From Geobacteraceae bacterium (GTDB taxonomy: Bacteria; Desulfobacterota; Desulfuromonadia; Geobacterales; Pseudopelobacteraceae), in NCBI GenBank assembly GCA_021286935.1, contig JAJTBI010000001.1, forward strand, positions 1 to 64,000: a DNA stretch of 64,000 bases. Direction: 5' to 3'. Both the position numbers and the translations under genes were made by a program. This document shows positions 9,732 through 19,100 of this stretch, one piece after another (positions within the stretch are counted from its first letter, which is position 1; each line of letters opens with the position of its first letter). Under the pieces are notes generated by a model. The model saw nothing but the letters and a program-made list of their open reading frames with translations. It did no database searches and was not told where the DNA came from.

Positions 9732-9748
9732 TAACCTGAACGTAACAG
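9732..9748 (-). promoter_or_regulatory. Pho-box-like direct repeat upstream of PHP-glycosyltransferase
   Basis: Read on the minus strand: TGTTAC-N5-GGTTAA, two half-sites 11 bp apart. The first half equals one of those at pstS. It lies 83-99 bp before the 9831 start. The palindrome TAACAG-TAGG-CTGTTA (9743-9758) overlaps it and could be an alternative operator. The remaining 128-bp gap shows no gene. Confidence 0.4.
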
Positions 9749-9830
9749 TAGGCTGTTAGGATGCGAATCAGCAGCACTGTGCTCTGTTCAGTCAAACCAT
9801 AGCCGTCGTAATCAGTGAGAGGCAACCGCC

Positions 9831-12284
9831 ATGAAGACCTATAAAGCAGACCTGCACGTCCATTCCAGCTATTCAAACAAGCCTACCTACTGGGCCATGC
9901 GTAAATTCAACTGCCCGGAGAGCTATACCTCGCCCCGGCAGCTCTATCAGACCGCCATGGCGCGGGGGATGGACTATGTCACCATTACGGACCACAACGC
10001 CATCGGCGGGGCGCTGGAGATCGCCCATCTGCCCAACACCTTTATCAGTGCTGAGATCACCACCCACTTTCCTGAAAATGATTGCAAGGCTCATGTGGTG
10101 GTGCTGCATATCTCCGAGGCTCAATTTGGCGAGATCATGCGTTTGCGCAAAAATGTCTATGAGCTGGTTGCCTATCTCAATCAGGAGCGGATCGCCCACT
10201 TTCTGGCTCATCCGCTTTATGCCCAGAACGACAAACTGACCATCGAGATCATTGAAAAAAGCCTGCTGCTCTTCACCACCTTTGAGATCCGGAATGGCTG
10301 TCGAGCCAGCCGGTTCAACAACTTTACCGCGACATTGGTGGGAAGCCTGACCCAGGCGTTGATCGAGCGGTTGGCCGATAAACACAATCTGACCCCGTTG
10401 GGTGACGAACCGCACCGTAAGGGGGTGGTGGGAGGCTCTGACGACCACGGAGGCCTGTTCATTGCCCGGGCCCATACCTGCAGTCACCACGGCGAGGATC
10501 TTGATGCCTTCCTTGATGCGGTCCGGGAAGGCAAAACCTGGGCAGAAGGGGAACATGGCGGGCCGCTGACCATGGCCCACAGCCTCTATGGTGTGGCCCA
10601 CAGCTTCTACCGAGAGCGCTTTGGTGAGCGCAGGCGGAGCGCCACCCCCTTTGTCAGCGCCCTGTTGGACCGTTTTTTCAATCTGGGCACGGACAAAGGT
10701 TCCTTTGTGGAAAAAATCAGGCTGTTCGTCCTGAAAAACCTGCCGGAAAAACGTTCAGCCCGGGAACTTAATTTTGAAGAGCTGCTGGACAGTGAGGCCC
10801 GGCAGTTGCTCAACGATGCCGACTTTCTGGAAGGTATCAAGGGGGCTGACCTGAACCGGAAGATCTTCATGGTTACCAGCCGGTTGGCAAACCGGATCCT
10901 GTATCAGTACACCAACCGCTTCATGTCGCTCTCCATGCAGGCCGGTTTTTTTGATTATCTCAACACCGCAGGCACCATCGGTCTGGTGCATCTGCTGATT
11001 TCTCCCTACTACCTGGCCTTTCACCATCAGCATAAAGGCAAGGAACTGATTCGCGAGATAGCGGAACGGCTGCCGGAGATCCCGTTTTCGCCTGCAGAGG
11101 AGAAGATCGCCCTGTTTACCGATACCCTGGATGAGATTAACGGCGTGGCCATGACGATCCGGCGTCTGATCAAGACTGCACAGGAACGGGGCATCAGCCT
11201 GACCGTGATTACCTCCGGCGATGACAGTCAGGCCGCACCTGCAGGGGTGAAACAGTTCCAGGCGGTGGGCGACTTTGTGCTGCCGGAATACCCTGAACTG
11301 AAGCTCAGCTTCCCGCCGATTCTGGATGTGCTGAATTACATCGAGAAAGAGGGAATTACCCGTATCCATGTCAGCACTCCCGGTACGGTTGGCCTGTTGG
11401 GGCTGTTGATTGCACGGCTGATGAATATTCCGGTTGCCGGCACCTATCATACTGAAATTCCTCAGTACGTGCGCAGCCTTACCGATGACGAATTCCTGGA
11501 ACAGGTTGCCTGGAACTATATGATCTGGTTCTACAACCAGATGGAAGAAGTCATGGTGCCTTCAGCCAGCACGCGGGAACAGCTGTTCTCCCACGGTCTG
11601 CCGCTGGAGAAGATGAAGCCGCTGCCGCGCTGGGTCGATACGGAACAGTTTTCGCCTGACAAACGGATTGAGCGTTTCTGGCTTGAGCGTGGCCTCAGCG
11701 GCAGGACCACCCTGCTCTATGTGGGGCGGGTCTCACGGGAAAAGGCTCTGGATCTGCTGGTTGAGAGCTTTTGCAGGCTGATTGATGAAGGGGCGGAGCT
11801 GTGTCTGGCAGTGGTTGGCGACGGTCCCTATCGCACAGAGATGGAGCAGTCCCTTGCCGGATATCCTGCTCTGTTCACCGGCTATTTGCAGGGCGAAGAG
11901 CTGCAGCAGGCCTATGCCTCGGCAGATCTGTTCGTCTTCCCCAGCGCCACCGACACCTTCGGCAACGTGGTACTGGAGGCCCAGGCTTCGGGGCTGCCGG
12001 TGATCGTCTCCGATGCCGGAGGTCCCCGTGAGTTGATGGTTGGTGGCGAGACCGGCATGGTGTTCAGTGCTGGCAACCAGGATGAACTGACCGGCGCAAT
12101 CCGCAGTATGACTACCAATCGCCTGATTCTTTCTCTGATGGGAGAGAATGCCCGGAGTTTTGTGCTGGCAAAGGCACCACACGCATCAGACACCTACAGC
12201 ACCATCCTGCAGCCCGGTCCCAGGACGGAGGCCGGTTATTCCACGTTTGGGGAGAATCCATGTCTGCAGCCCTGTTCCTGCTGA
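9831..12284 (+). CDS. PHP-domain phosphoesterase fused to GT4 glycosyltransferase
   Basis: An 817-aa fusion. Residues 1-250 form a PHP domain: DLHVHSS (metal ligands His9, His11), TDHN (54-56), Glu75, His88 and SDDHGG near 205-210, so a metal-dependent phosphoesterase is likely. A helical linker with TSRLANRILYQYTNRF follows. From about residue 425 (IALFTDTLDEINGVAMTI) to the end is a GT-B glycosyltransferase of family 4, with YVGRVSREKALDLLVESF and the donor-binding FPSATDTFGNVVLEAQASGLPVI. This half resembles enzymes that glycosylate diacylglycerol or phosphatidylinositol-type lipids. A bifunctional glycolipid enzyme is inferred. It overlaps the next gene by 25 bases, and a Pho-box-like repeat lies upstream. 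Confidence 0.85.
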   Translation: MKTYKADLHVHSSYSNKPTYWAMRKFNCPESYTSPRQLYQTAMARGMDYVTITDHNAIGGALEIAHLPNTFISAEITTHFPENDCKAHVVVLHISEAQFGEIMRLRKNVYELVAYLNQERIAHFLAHPLYAQNDKLTIEIIEKSLLLFTTFEIRNGCRASRFNNFTATLVGSLTQALIERLADKHNLTPLGDEPHRKGVVGGSDDHGGLFIARAHTCSHHGEDLDAFLDAVREGKTWAEGEHGGPLTMAHSLYGVAHSFYRERFGERRRSATPFVSALLDRFFNLGTDKGSFVEKIRLFVLKNLPEKRSARELNFEELLDSEARQLLNDADFLEGIKGADLNRKIFMVTSRLANRILYQYTNRFMSLSMQAGFFDYLNTAGTIGLVHLLISPYYLAFHHQHKGKELIREIAERLPEIPFSPAEEKIALFTDTLDEINGVAMTIRRLIKTAQERGISLTVITSGDDSQAAPAGVKQFQAVGDFVLPEYPELKLSFPPILDVLNYIEKEGITRIHVSTPGTVGLLGLLIARLMNIPVAGTYHTEIPQYVRSLTDDEFLEQVAWNYMIWFYNQMEEVMVPSASTREQLFSHGLPLEKMKPLPRWVDTEQFSPDKRIERFWLERGLSGRTTLLYVGRVSREKALDLLVESFCRLIDEGAELCLAVVGDGPYRTEMEQSLAGYPALFTGYLQGEELQQAYASADLFVFPSATDTFGNVVLEAQASGLPVIVSDAGGPRELMVGGETGMVFSAGNQDELTGAIRSMTTNRLILSLMGENARSFVLAKAPHASDTYSTILQPGPRTEAGYSTFGENPCLQPCSC

Positions 12285-13312
12285 TCGCAACATTCCTGCT
12301 TGCCGTCTATCTCTGGTGGGGTTTTCGTTTTTTACCGGCTGAACGCTGGCAGATCTTTGCAACTGTGCCGGAGCGTAAAAATGAGCTGGGAGGCTGGCAG
12401 GGGATCAACTTCACCTGGTACGGTCTTCTGACCGCCAACGCCTATCTGGTGGCTGTGGCGGTGCTGCTGGTGCTGCTGGGATCGGTGGGTGTGCCTCCCC
12501 TCACAACCGCCATCCTGGCAGTTGCCATGCTTTGCTGCTGTGTACCGGCCTCACGGCTGGTGGCGCGGATTGTAGAGAAAAAAGCTCACACCTTTACCGT
12601 TGGCGGAGCGGTTTTTGTGGGGATCATCATTACCCCGTTGCTGATCAGCCTGCTGAACCGACTGGTTGGTCCGCAGCTGGGCTTCCAGATTCCGGTCATG
12701 GCGGCCTATGCCGCCATTGCGATCGCCTATGCCTTTGGTGAGGGACTGGGGCGGCTGGCCTGCATCAGCTTTGGCTGCTGCTATGGTAGGCCGGTAGAGC
12801 CAGGGACTGGCTTGCTGTCACGCCTCTTTCGTGGTCGTGGTTTCATTTTTTTTGGCAGTACCAAGAAGGTTGTCTATGCGGGGGAGATGGAGGGGGTTGA
12901 GGTTATTCCGGTCCAGGCACTAACCGCTGTGCTCTATACCGCTTGCGGTCTGCTGGCTATGCTGCTGTTTCTCGCCTCCCACCATGCTGCGGCCTTCCTG
13001 CTGGCCACCACGGTTACCCAGGGCTGGCGCTCTTTTTCAGAGACGATGCGGGCTGACTATCGCGGCGCAGGCAGGATCTCCGCCTATCAGGTCATGGGGG
13101 TGATCGGTGTGCTGTATGCCTTTGCCATGGTCTGGCTGCTAGGGGGGGATGCAAGCGCACCAGCCCAGCTTACGACAGGCTTGAAAACACTCTGGAGTCC
13201 GGCCCTGATCCTGTTCCTGCAGGGGATCTGGTGCGTGATCTTCTATTACACTGGCCGCAGCACCGTTACCGGAGCCACCCTCAGTTTTCATATTCACCAT
13301 GACCGGATCTGA
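12260..13312 (+). CDS. Lgt-like (prolipoprotein diacylglyceryl transferase family) membrane protein
   Basis: A 350-aa protein with about seven hydrophobic segments (first at 2-20). The conserved block EGLGRLACISFGCCYGRPVEPG near residue 165-185 corresponds to the Lgt signature region around its essential Arg and Asn/Gly residues, but with the GCCYGR variant of divergent family members. Classic Lgt moves diacylglycerol from phosphatidylglycerol to lipobox cysteines; this variant is longer and may use another acceptor. It starts with ATG after GGGGAGAATCC inside the previous gene and overlaps the next gene by 14 bases. Its place in a run of lipid-related genes supports a role in lipid transfer. 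Whether the housekeeping Lgt lies elsewhere cannot be seen. Confidence 0.7.
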   Translation: MSAALFLLIATFLLAVYLWWGFRFLPAERWQIFATVPERKNELGGWQGINFTWYGLLTANAYLVAVAVLLVLLGSVGVPPLTTAILAVAMLCCCVPASRLVARIVEKKAHTFTVGGAVFVGIIITPLLISLLNRLVGPQLGFQIPVMAAYAAIAIAYAFGEGLGRLACISFGCCYGRPVEPGTGLLSRLFRGRGFIFFGSTKKVVYAGEMEGVEVIPVQALTAVLYTACGLLAMLLFLASHHAAAFLLATTVTQGWRSFSETMRADYRGAGRISAYQVMGVIGVLYAFAMVWLLGGDASAPAQLTTGLKTLWSPALILFLQGIWCVIFYYTGRSTVTGATLSFHIHHDRI

Positions 13313-13805
13313 TACGGAGCACAGGGTTCTGGTTCAACGGATATTCAAACAAATTACCCAACGCCTGAAGCTGATAGCTGGCAGTGGCCTTTCACCGCGG
13401 AGTATGGTGCTGACCGTTTGTATCGGTGGTGCCATGGGGCTGTTGCCGCTGATCTGGGGTACATCACTGCTCTGTCTGTGGCTGGGCCAGCGCTTCAGGC
13501 TCAATCATCTGGTGCTGCAGTCAATCAACTACCTGCTCTATCCGGTGCAGCTGGCGCTGCTGGTGCCGTTCTGTAAGCTTGGTATGCTGCTTATTCTCTG
13601 GGGGCCGAGCGTTGCACCTGATCAACTGCTAACCGTCCATCACGCAGGCGTTTTCAGTGCCTTATCATTGCTGCTCTGGTCGTCATTTAAGGCGTTGCTG
13701 GCCTGGTTGATCACGGTCCCGCCTGTGGCACTGCTGGTGTATCTGTTGCTGACAAGGATGGTCAAAAGGTTGGAATCAGGGTCTGCAGTTGTTGCCGGAT
13801 TGTGA
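13299..13805 (+). CDS. DUF2062-type membrane protein
   Basis: A 168-aa protein with two or three membrane spans (about 43-65, 75-105, 118-150). The stretch SGLSPRSMVLTVCIGGAMGLLPLIWG matches the DUF2062 pattern (Pro, then small residues, then P-x-x-G) found in proteins often placed next to glycosyltransferases and acyltransferases of envelope synthesis. The start ATG lies inside the Lgt-like gene and has only a weak ribosome site, so translational coupling is likely. Function unknown. Confidence 0.7.
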   Translation: MTGSDTEHRVLVQRIFKQITQRLKLIAGSGLSPRSMVLTVCIGGAMGLLPLIWGTSLLCLWLGQRFRLNHLVLQSINYLLYPVQLALLVPFCKLGMLLILWGPSVAPDQLLTVHHAGVFSALSLLLWSSFKALLAWLITVPPVALLVYLLLTRMVKRLESGSAVVAGL

Positions 13806-13862
13806 CACACAAAGGGTAAAATTGAGCCTATTCTGGCAGCTCAACACCATGAGGTTGCCATC

Positions 13863-14813
13863 ATGACACACCCCCCCAATCAGCTTTCCCCTGAAGAGGC
13901 GCAGGAACTGTTGAAGCAGTTGGTGCTGCTGGACGGGCCAGGTTCGACCAACCTGTCGCGGCTGCAGGTGATGCAACTGCTCTGTGCCCGTAAACGTGCC
14001 TTTGCCGCAGGAGACTCCACCTTTGATGCGCTGCTGTTTGAACTGGGTAAACAGCTGGATGAACAGATCCGGGACGGTGCCCCGGCAGTGGTTAAAAAAC
14101 GTTTCAACCTGCTGACAGATTACTTTCACCGGCTTGAACTGGCCACCGGTCACCTGAACCATCTGGCCTTTATGGGCAGTGCCCAGCTTACGTTTGAACT
14201 GCTGGTGGAGTTGAAGCATGACATGGAGTGGTTTGAAACAATTGAGGTCGGTCTGTTCAGCCGCCTGATGGTGGAAGACCTGCTCAAGAGTCCGCTGTTG
14301 GACAGCTATGGGCGCCGCAGAGTCAAGCTGCTGGTGGATGGCCTGGCCAAGATTCAGACCGTCAAAACTCAGAAAAATGATATGAAGTTTTTTGATCTGC
14401 AGGCAGTGCAGGGGATCATCACCCGGCTCCAACTGCTTGAAAAGGAAGAACGGTTGTTCATGGTACTGACTGAGATTGTTGCTGAACAGTCCAGGCTGAA
14501 TCAGGCCGCCATGAGCACGCCGCAAGGGCGGGAGGTGATCCGGCGGGTTACTACCATTGAACTGCGTCAGCGCCACGCTGTTGAGGGTGATATACCGGAT
14601 GAGCTGTTTCAGAAGGCCTTTGAACTGGTGAAGCTGGAAGCGATCTATTCCAACGCCATCCTGCCGCAGGTGGTGCGAGGCAATGGTATTCTGCGGCAGG
14701 ATTTTATCAAAAAATCAGGCTTGGATCTGTTTTATATAGAAGATCTTGAGGATCAGTATTGCAGTCGCAATGGGCTTTCGCCTGATCTGCTGGCGGCAAT
14801 TCGAACTGTCTGA
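13863..14813 (+). CDS. Hypothetical helical protein, 316 aa
   Basis: No recognised domain. The protein is predicted to be soluble and nearly all helical, with many Leu, Gln and charged residues (SPEEAQELLKQLVLLDG; FELLVELKHDMEWFETIEVGL) and no signal peptide. It starts at an ATG after GAGGTTGCCATC, 57 bases after the DUF2062 gene; the gap contains a small TTGAGC/GCTCAA inverted repeat. It ends 6 bases before the convergent FRG gene. It could be the last gene of the envelope cluster or a separate unit. No function is proposed. Confidence 0.7.
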   Translation: MTHPPNQLSPEEAQELLKQLVLLDGPGSTNLSRLQVMQLLCARKRAFAAGDSTFDALLFELGKQLDEQIRDGAPAVVKKRFNLLTDYFHRLELATGHLNHLAFMGSAQLTFELLVELKHDMEWFETIEVGLFSRLMVEDLLKSPLLDSYGRRRVKLLVDGLAKIQTVKTQKNDMKFFDLQAVQGIITRLQLLEKEERLFMVLTEIVAEQSRLNQAAMSTPQGREVIRRVTTIELRQRHAVEGDIPDELFQKAFELVKLEAIYSNAILPQVVRGNGILRQDFIKKSGLDLFYIEDLEDQYCSRNGLSPDLLAAIRTV

Positions 14814-14819
14814 GCGTAG

Positions 14820-15605
14820 TTACCGCGGACTGTAGTGGCGCTTAAGCCAGCGGCTGAGGCCGTCCAGGCCGGGAAACAACACCCTTTCTGTAACGTTGGC
14901 CTGGTCAAGCTTGTCGCGGATTTCCCACTTCAAAGCAGCCGGAATGATGATCTTGCGACCGGTGTCTGGATGTTGCTCCAGCCAGTCATCCAGTGCCATA
15001 CCGGGTGTGGTCATGACTGAGCAGAAGGCAAACTGGTTGACGATCCGGTCATCAATGGAGGGTGGTTCAAAAAATACGGCAACATCATCCTGGGTAATGG
15101 CATCCAGCTCAGGCAACGATTTAATCACTTCAGATAACATCTCTACCGTCAGTACGTTAGCCCCTTCCTGCTCAAGTTTATGACGTAATACGTCAGGCAA
15201 AAGCTGGTGCGCCTTGACGTAGTTGACGGCCCAGACCACCCCGTCAAGATCACTCTTTTCAATATTGGCCGTGGCAAAGTGCATGGCGATGAAGGGCGAA
15301 TAGGTCCAGTCCAGCAGGCGGGTGGGCAGGCCATAGTGCTGCGCCACTGATAACCAGTGCCAGATGGAGTCACGCTCTACCACCCGTTGGTGGGCGTATT
15401 TTTTGAAATTACGCATCAGGTGGTGTTCCAGCTCTGCGTATTGGCCGCCCAGCCGCATCAGGGTGGTTTCAAGGCGGTAGTCAACATCGGACAGCCCCCG
15501 AAAGGCAAAGCGGGAACGGTACCGGCCCAGCTCTTCGTTCCATGAATCGCTAAACAGGGCTTGCTGAAGTTCATCCCAGGAGTGGACGGTAATAGTTTCT
15601 ATCAT
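14820..15605 (-). CDS. FRG-domain protein
   Basis: A 261-aa soluble protein. Residues about 27-130 carry the FRG pattern: RFAFRGLSDVDYRLETTL and, later, AQHYGLPTRLLDWTYSPFIAMHFA. FRG domains occur in proteins of unknown biochemistry, some in phage-defence loci. The ATG at 15605 lies only 5 bases after the stop of mgsA, so both are in one transcript. The C-terminal 100 residues are not recognised. Pairing with a metabolic gene such as mgsA is unusual. Function unknown. Confidence 0.8.
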   Translation of the reverse strand: MIETITVHSWDELQQALFSDSWNEELGRYRSRFAFRGLSDVDYRLETTLMRLGGQYAELEHHLMRNFKKYAHQRVVERDSIWHWLSVAQHYGLPTRLLDWTYSPFIAMHFATANIEKSDLDGVVWAVNYVKAHQLLPDVLRHKLEQEGANVLTVEMLSEVIKSLPELDAITQDDVAVFFEPPSIDDRIVNQFAFCSVMTTPGMALDDWLEQHPDTGRKIIIPAALKWEIRDKLDQANVTERVLFPGLDGLSRWLKRHYSPR

Positions 15606-15610
15606 GGGTG

Positions 15611-16078
15611 TCAGGCCACATTCTTTAAACGTTGTTTGTACTCTTCATAGTCCTGCATCATCCGGTCGTAGGGATCATGCATCAGGGATGACGAGATCAT
15701 AAAGTCAGCCGTTGCGCGGTTACAGGCCACCGGAATATTCCAGACCACCGCTATCCTCAAGAGCGCTTTAACATCCGGGTCATGGGGCTGCGGCTCCAGC
15801 GGATCCCAGAAAAAGATCACAAAGTCAATCTCCCCCTGGGCGATCATGGCACCGATCTGCTGATCACCACCCAACGGTCCGCTCTGCAGCCGGGTGACCG
15901 GGAGGTCCAGTTTTTCGCAGAGTAGCGCACCGGTGGTGCCGGTGGCGTACAGCTCATGCTCCACCAGAATGGCCCGGTTAAAGCGGGCCCACTCCAGCAG
16001 GTCACGTTTTTTGTGGTCATGGGCCACCAGGGCGATCCGTTTGCGTGATCCCATTTCGATGATGTTGTAAGAAGGCAT
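15611..16078 (-). CDS. mgsA: Methylglyoxal synthase
   Basis: Makes methylglyoxal and phosphate from dihydroxyacetone phosphate, a bypass of lower glycolysis that releases phosphate. The 155-aa chain aligns along its length with E. coli MgsA: VAHDHKK (His20, Asp21), LYATGTTG, SGPLGGDQQIGAMI (catalytic Asp72), FFWDPLEPQPHDPDVKALLR (Asp92, His99) and VWNIPVACN. An in-frame extension upstream exists, but the ATG at 16078 follows GAGGAAAACAAC and matches the family start, so I use it. Downstream gene: FRG protein. Being phosphate-releasing, it fits the phosphate theme nearby, but that is speculation. Confidence 0.95.
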   Translation of the reverse strand: MPSYNIIEMGSRKRIALVAHDHKKRDLLEWARFNRAILVEHELYATGTTGALLCEKLDLPVTRLQSGPLGGDQQIGAMIAQGEIDFVIFFWDPLEPQPHDPDVKALLRIAVVWNIPVACNRATADFMISSSLMHDPYDRMMQDYEEYKQRLKNVA

Positions 16079-16181
16079 GTTGTTTTCCTCTTTACCAGAT
16101 GTTGTTTCCTGCAAAGAGTACACTGTTTGGCTCAGAGATTCCAGTGGATGCGACGATTTGGCAGGAAGATCGTTAAACCAG

Positions 16182-19100
16182 CTACTGATCTGCTGACAGT
16201 GCTCCAAGCATCACGCGGGGGGCCTCGTTAGTGTCCTTGATTACCACCGATGATCCCTTGACTTTTTTGGCGGTTTTTTTGACCTCGCTGGCCATGGAGG
16301 CCAGTTGCGCGTAGGAACCGATCTGCAGGTTGGCGGTGCTGATTGTCGCTACAGAAAGAGAAAGCAGGTTAAAGGTCTCCAGTTCTCCTTTGCGATTAAA
16401 AGAGGTGTAGCAACCTTTGGCATAGTCACTTGCGCCATGCAGCAGGGGCAGTCGGGCATCAAATTCCGCAATCATCTGCCGTGACAGGGCCACGGCATGG
16501 CCGGGACCGGTGATGATGATGAAGTCATCGCCGCCGATATGACCGCAGAAGTTTCTGGACTGTCGATCCTGCAGCAGGTCATCGGCGTACTGTTTCAGGA
16601 TATCACCCACCACCTGAATCACCATGTCGCCTCGCTCAAAACCGTAAAAGTCGTTGTACGGCTTGAAGTGGTCAATATCGATATAGGCGATGTCAAACGG
16701 CATGCCTGATTCCAGCCGTCGGGTGGTTTCCCGCTGGATACTCTCGTTACCCGGCAGACCGGTCAGCGGGTTGGCTCCCTTGGCCAGCTTCAGGTTCAGG
16801 GCGGTGATCGCCTCCACCAGGGTGCGGACATCCAGAATGCCTCGATAGACGCCACGTTTGGCAACGCAGATGTTCTCCAGCCGCATGGTGCTAAAGTTGC
16901 CGTGCAGCGCCTGGGCCGCTTCTTCAATGCTGGCGTCGGACTCAATCACCAGCGGCACCGGTTGCATCAGGTCACGCACCTTTTTGGAGTGGTTGATATG
17001 AAAGGCGTAGCCGATCCGCCCCACAATCTGTTCTTCAATGAACTCGGAGCGGTTCAGCACCCCGGCGACCCGGTGCTGGTCCACCACCGGCAGTACCTGC
17101 AACCGTTTATCGGTCTGAAACCGTTCCAGGGCAGTATTCAGGCGGTCTGCCGGTCTCAGTGGCTCGATATGCAGGGTGATATCCGCAACGGTCTGCAGTG
17201 AACGATCAACTTCTTCCGGTGCGGCAGCCAGGGGAGGGCTGGGATGCAGCTCCTGGGTTGTCTGATCTGCACTCACGTCGGTTGGATCACCAACAAGCAG
17301 TGGTGTGCCTTCCCGTAAAAAATCTTCAAAGGTTTCCCGTGGCATCGGTTTGCCAAAGTAGTAGCCCTGCATGGTGTCGCAGCCCAGCTCCTGTAACAGT
17401 TGGTGCTGGTGGGCGGTTTCCACCCCTTCTGCAGTAACCTTGAGGTGCAGTGAGCGGGCCATGGCGATGATGGCAACCACAATCGCCCGGTCATCGGGAT
17501 TGCTGTCCAGTTCCTTCACAAAGGAACGGTCAATCTTAAGGCGGTCCACCGGCAGATGTTTCAGATAGGTCAGGGACGAGTAACCGGTACCAAAGTCATC
17601 AATGGCCAGTTTAACCCCCAGCTCTTTCAGCCTGAAGATCTGCTCGGTATTTTCATTGGAATGTTCCATCAACAGCGATTCAGTCAGTTCGCAACAGAGT
17701 GCATCAGGTGGCAGCCCCACCATCTGCAGTTGACGGGTGACCCGCTCGGCAAACTGGCGGTCCTTCAGCTGGCGGGTCGAGACATTAACCGCCACAGTCA
17801 GATGGGGATAGCCCTGCTCTCGCCACTCTTTGCAGTTTTGTAGGGCCAGCTCCAGCATCCGGTCCCCCAGCTGCACAATGGCACCGTTATCCTCGGCCAC
17901 CGGGATAAACTTGTCCGGCCCCACCAGCCCCAGGGTGGGGTGCTGCCAGCGGGCCAACGCCTCCATGCCGACCAGTTTTTTACCATCCTGGCTGAACAGT
18001 GGCTGATAACAGGCAAAAAACTCCCCGGCCCGAATCCCCCGCAGGATGCTTGACTCTATCTGCATCTGCTCACTGACCGCCTGGTTCATCTCCTCTGAAT
18101 AAAACTTGAAGCCGCATTCCCCGCCAATCGACTTGGCCTGTGCCTGGGCCAGTGCCAGATGGGCATGCTGCAACAACACCTCACCGGTGCGGCCATCATT
18201 GGGAAAGATGGCGATACCGATATGGACGTTCAGTTGGAACTCTGCGTCATGCAGGTTGATCGGTTCATTGAGGGCATCAAGCAGTTTGGTGATGACCGGT
18301 AAAATATCCCGTTCACTCTCGGTCTTTGGCAGCAGGATGCCAAATTCACCCTTTTGCAGCACTGCCAGACTGTCGGTTTCGCGCAAAACACTCTGCAGAC
18401 GGTCTGCCACACAGCGCAGCAGCTCATCGCAATCATCATTGGCCCGGGCACTGATGGCGCCAGGACAACGCCCCAGGGCTAGTTTCAGCACGGACAGTGC
18501 CTGTTCTTCACGGTTGCTGATGGCCAGCAGCTGACTAAGCCGGTCATTGAGCAGTTTCTGGTTGGGCAGCCCGGTGATGGCGTCATAGCGGGTCAACTCT
18601 TCCACCTTGCGGGCCGCCTGTTTCAGCAGGGTGATATCTTCCAGAAAGATGATGGTGCAGGAATCTCCTTCAAACAGAATCCGGTGGGCAGAAACCGCAC
18701 CATTCAGCAGTGTCCCATCCTGTTTCCGCAGGGTGACCTCAAGCCCCTGCACAACACCGTTGTCACGGATCTGCCGGATCAGGTCCAGCCGTTCTGCGCT
18801 GTTTTCCCAAAGGTTAAGGTCGCTGTCGCTACGGCCAACAATGCTGGCAACCGTATAGCCGGTCATGCCGGCAAAGCGTTGGTTAACCAGCAGGATCTGG
18901 CGGTCATGATCCCGCACCACTGCAATGCCGTTGGGAGAGGCATGAAAGGCCCTGATGATTAGCTCATGGGATGAGGCGTTGTTTTTGGCAAAGCGGCGGA
19001 TCAGCAGATAGAGCGATATGGCGGTGATGATAAGCAGGCCGATACCGGTAGCAATATGCGGCAGGGTTGACAGGCTGAACTGCTGTTCAAGCAGCCCGGC

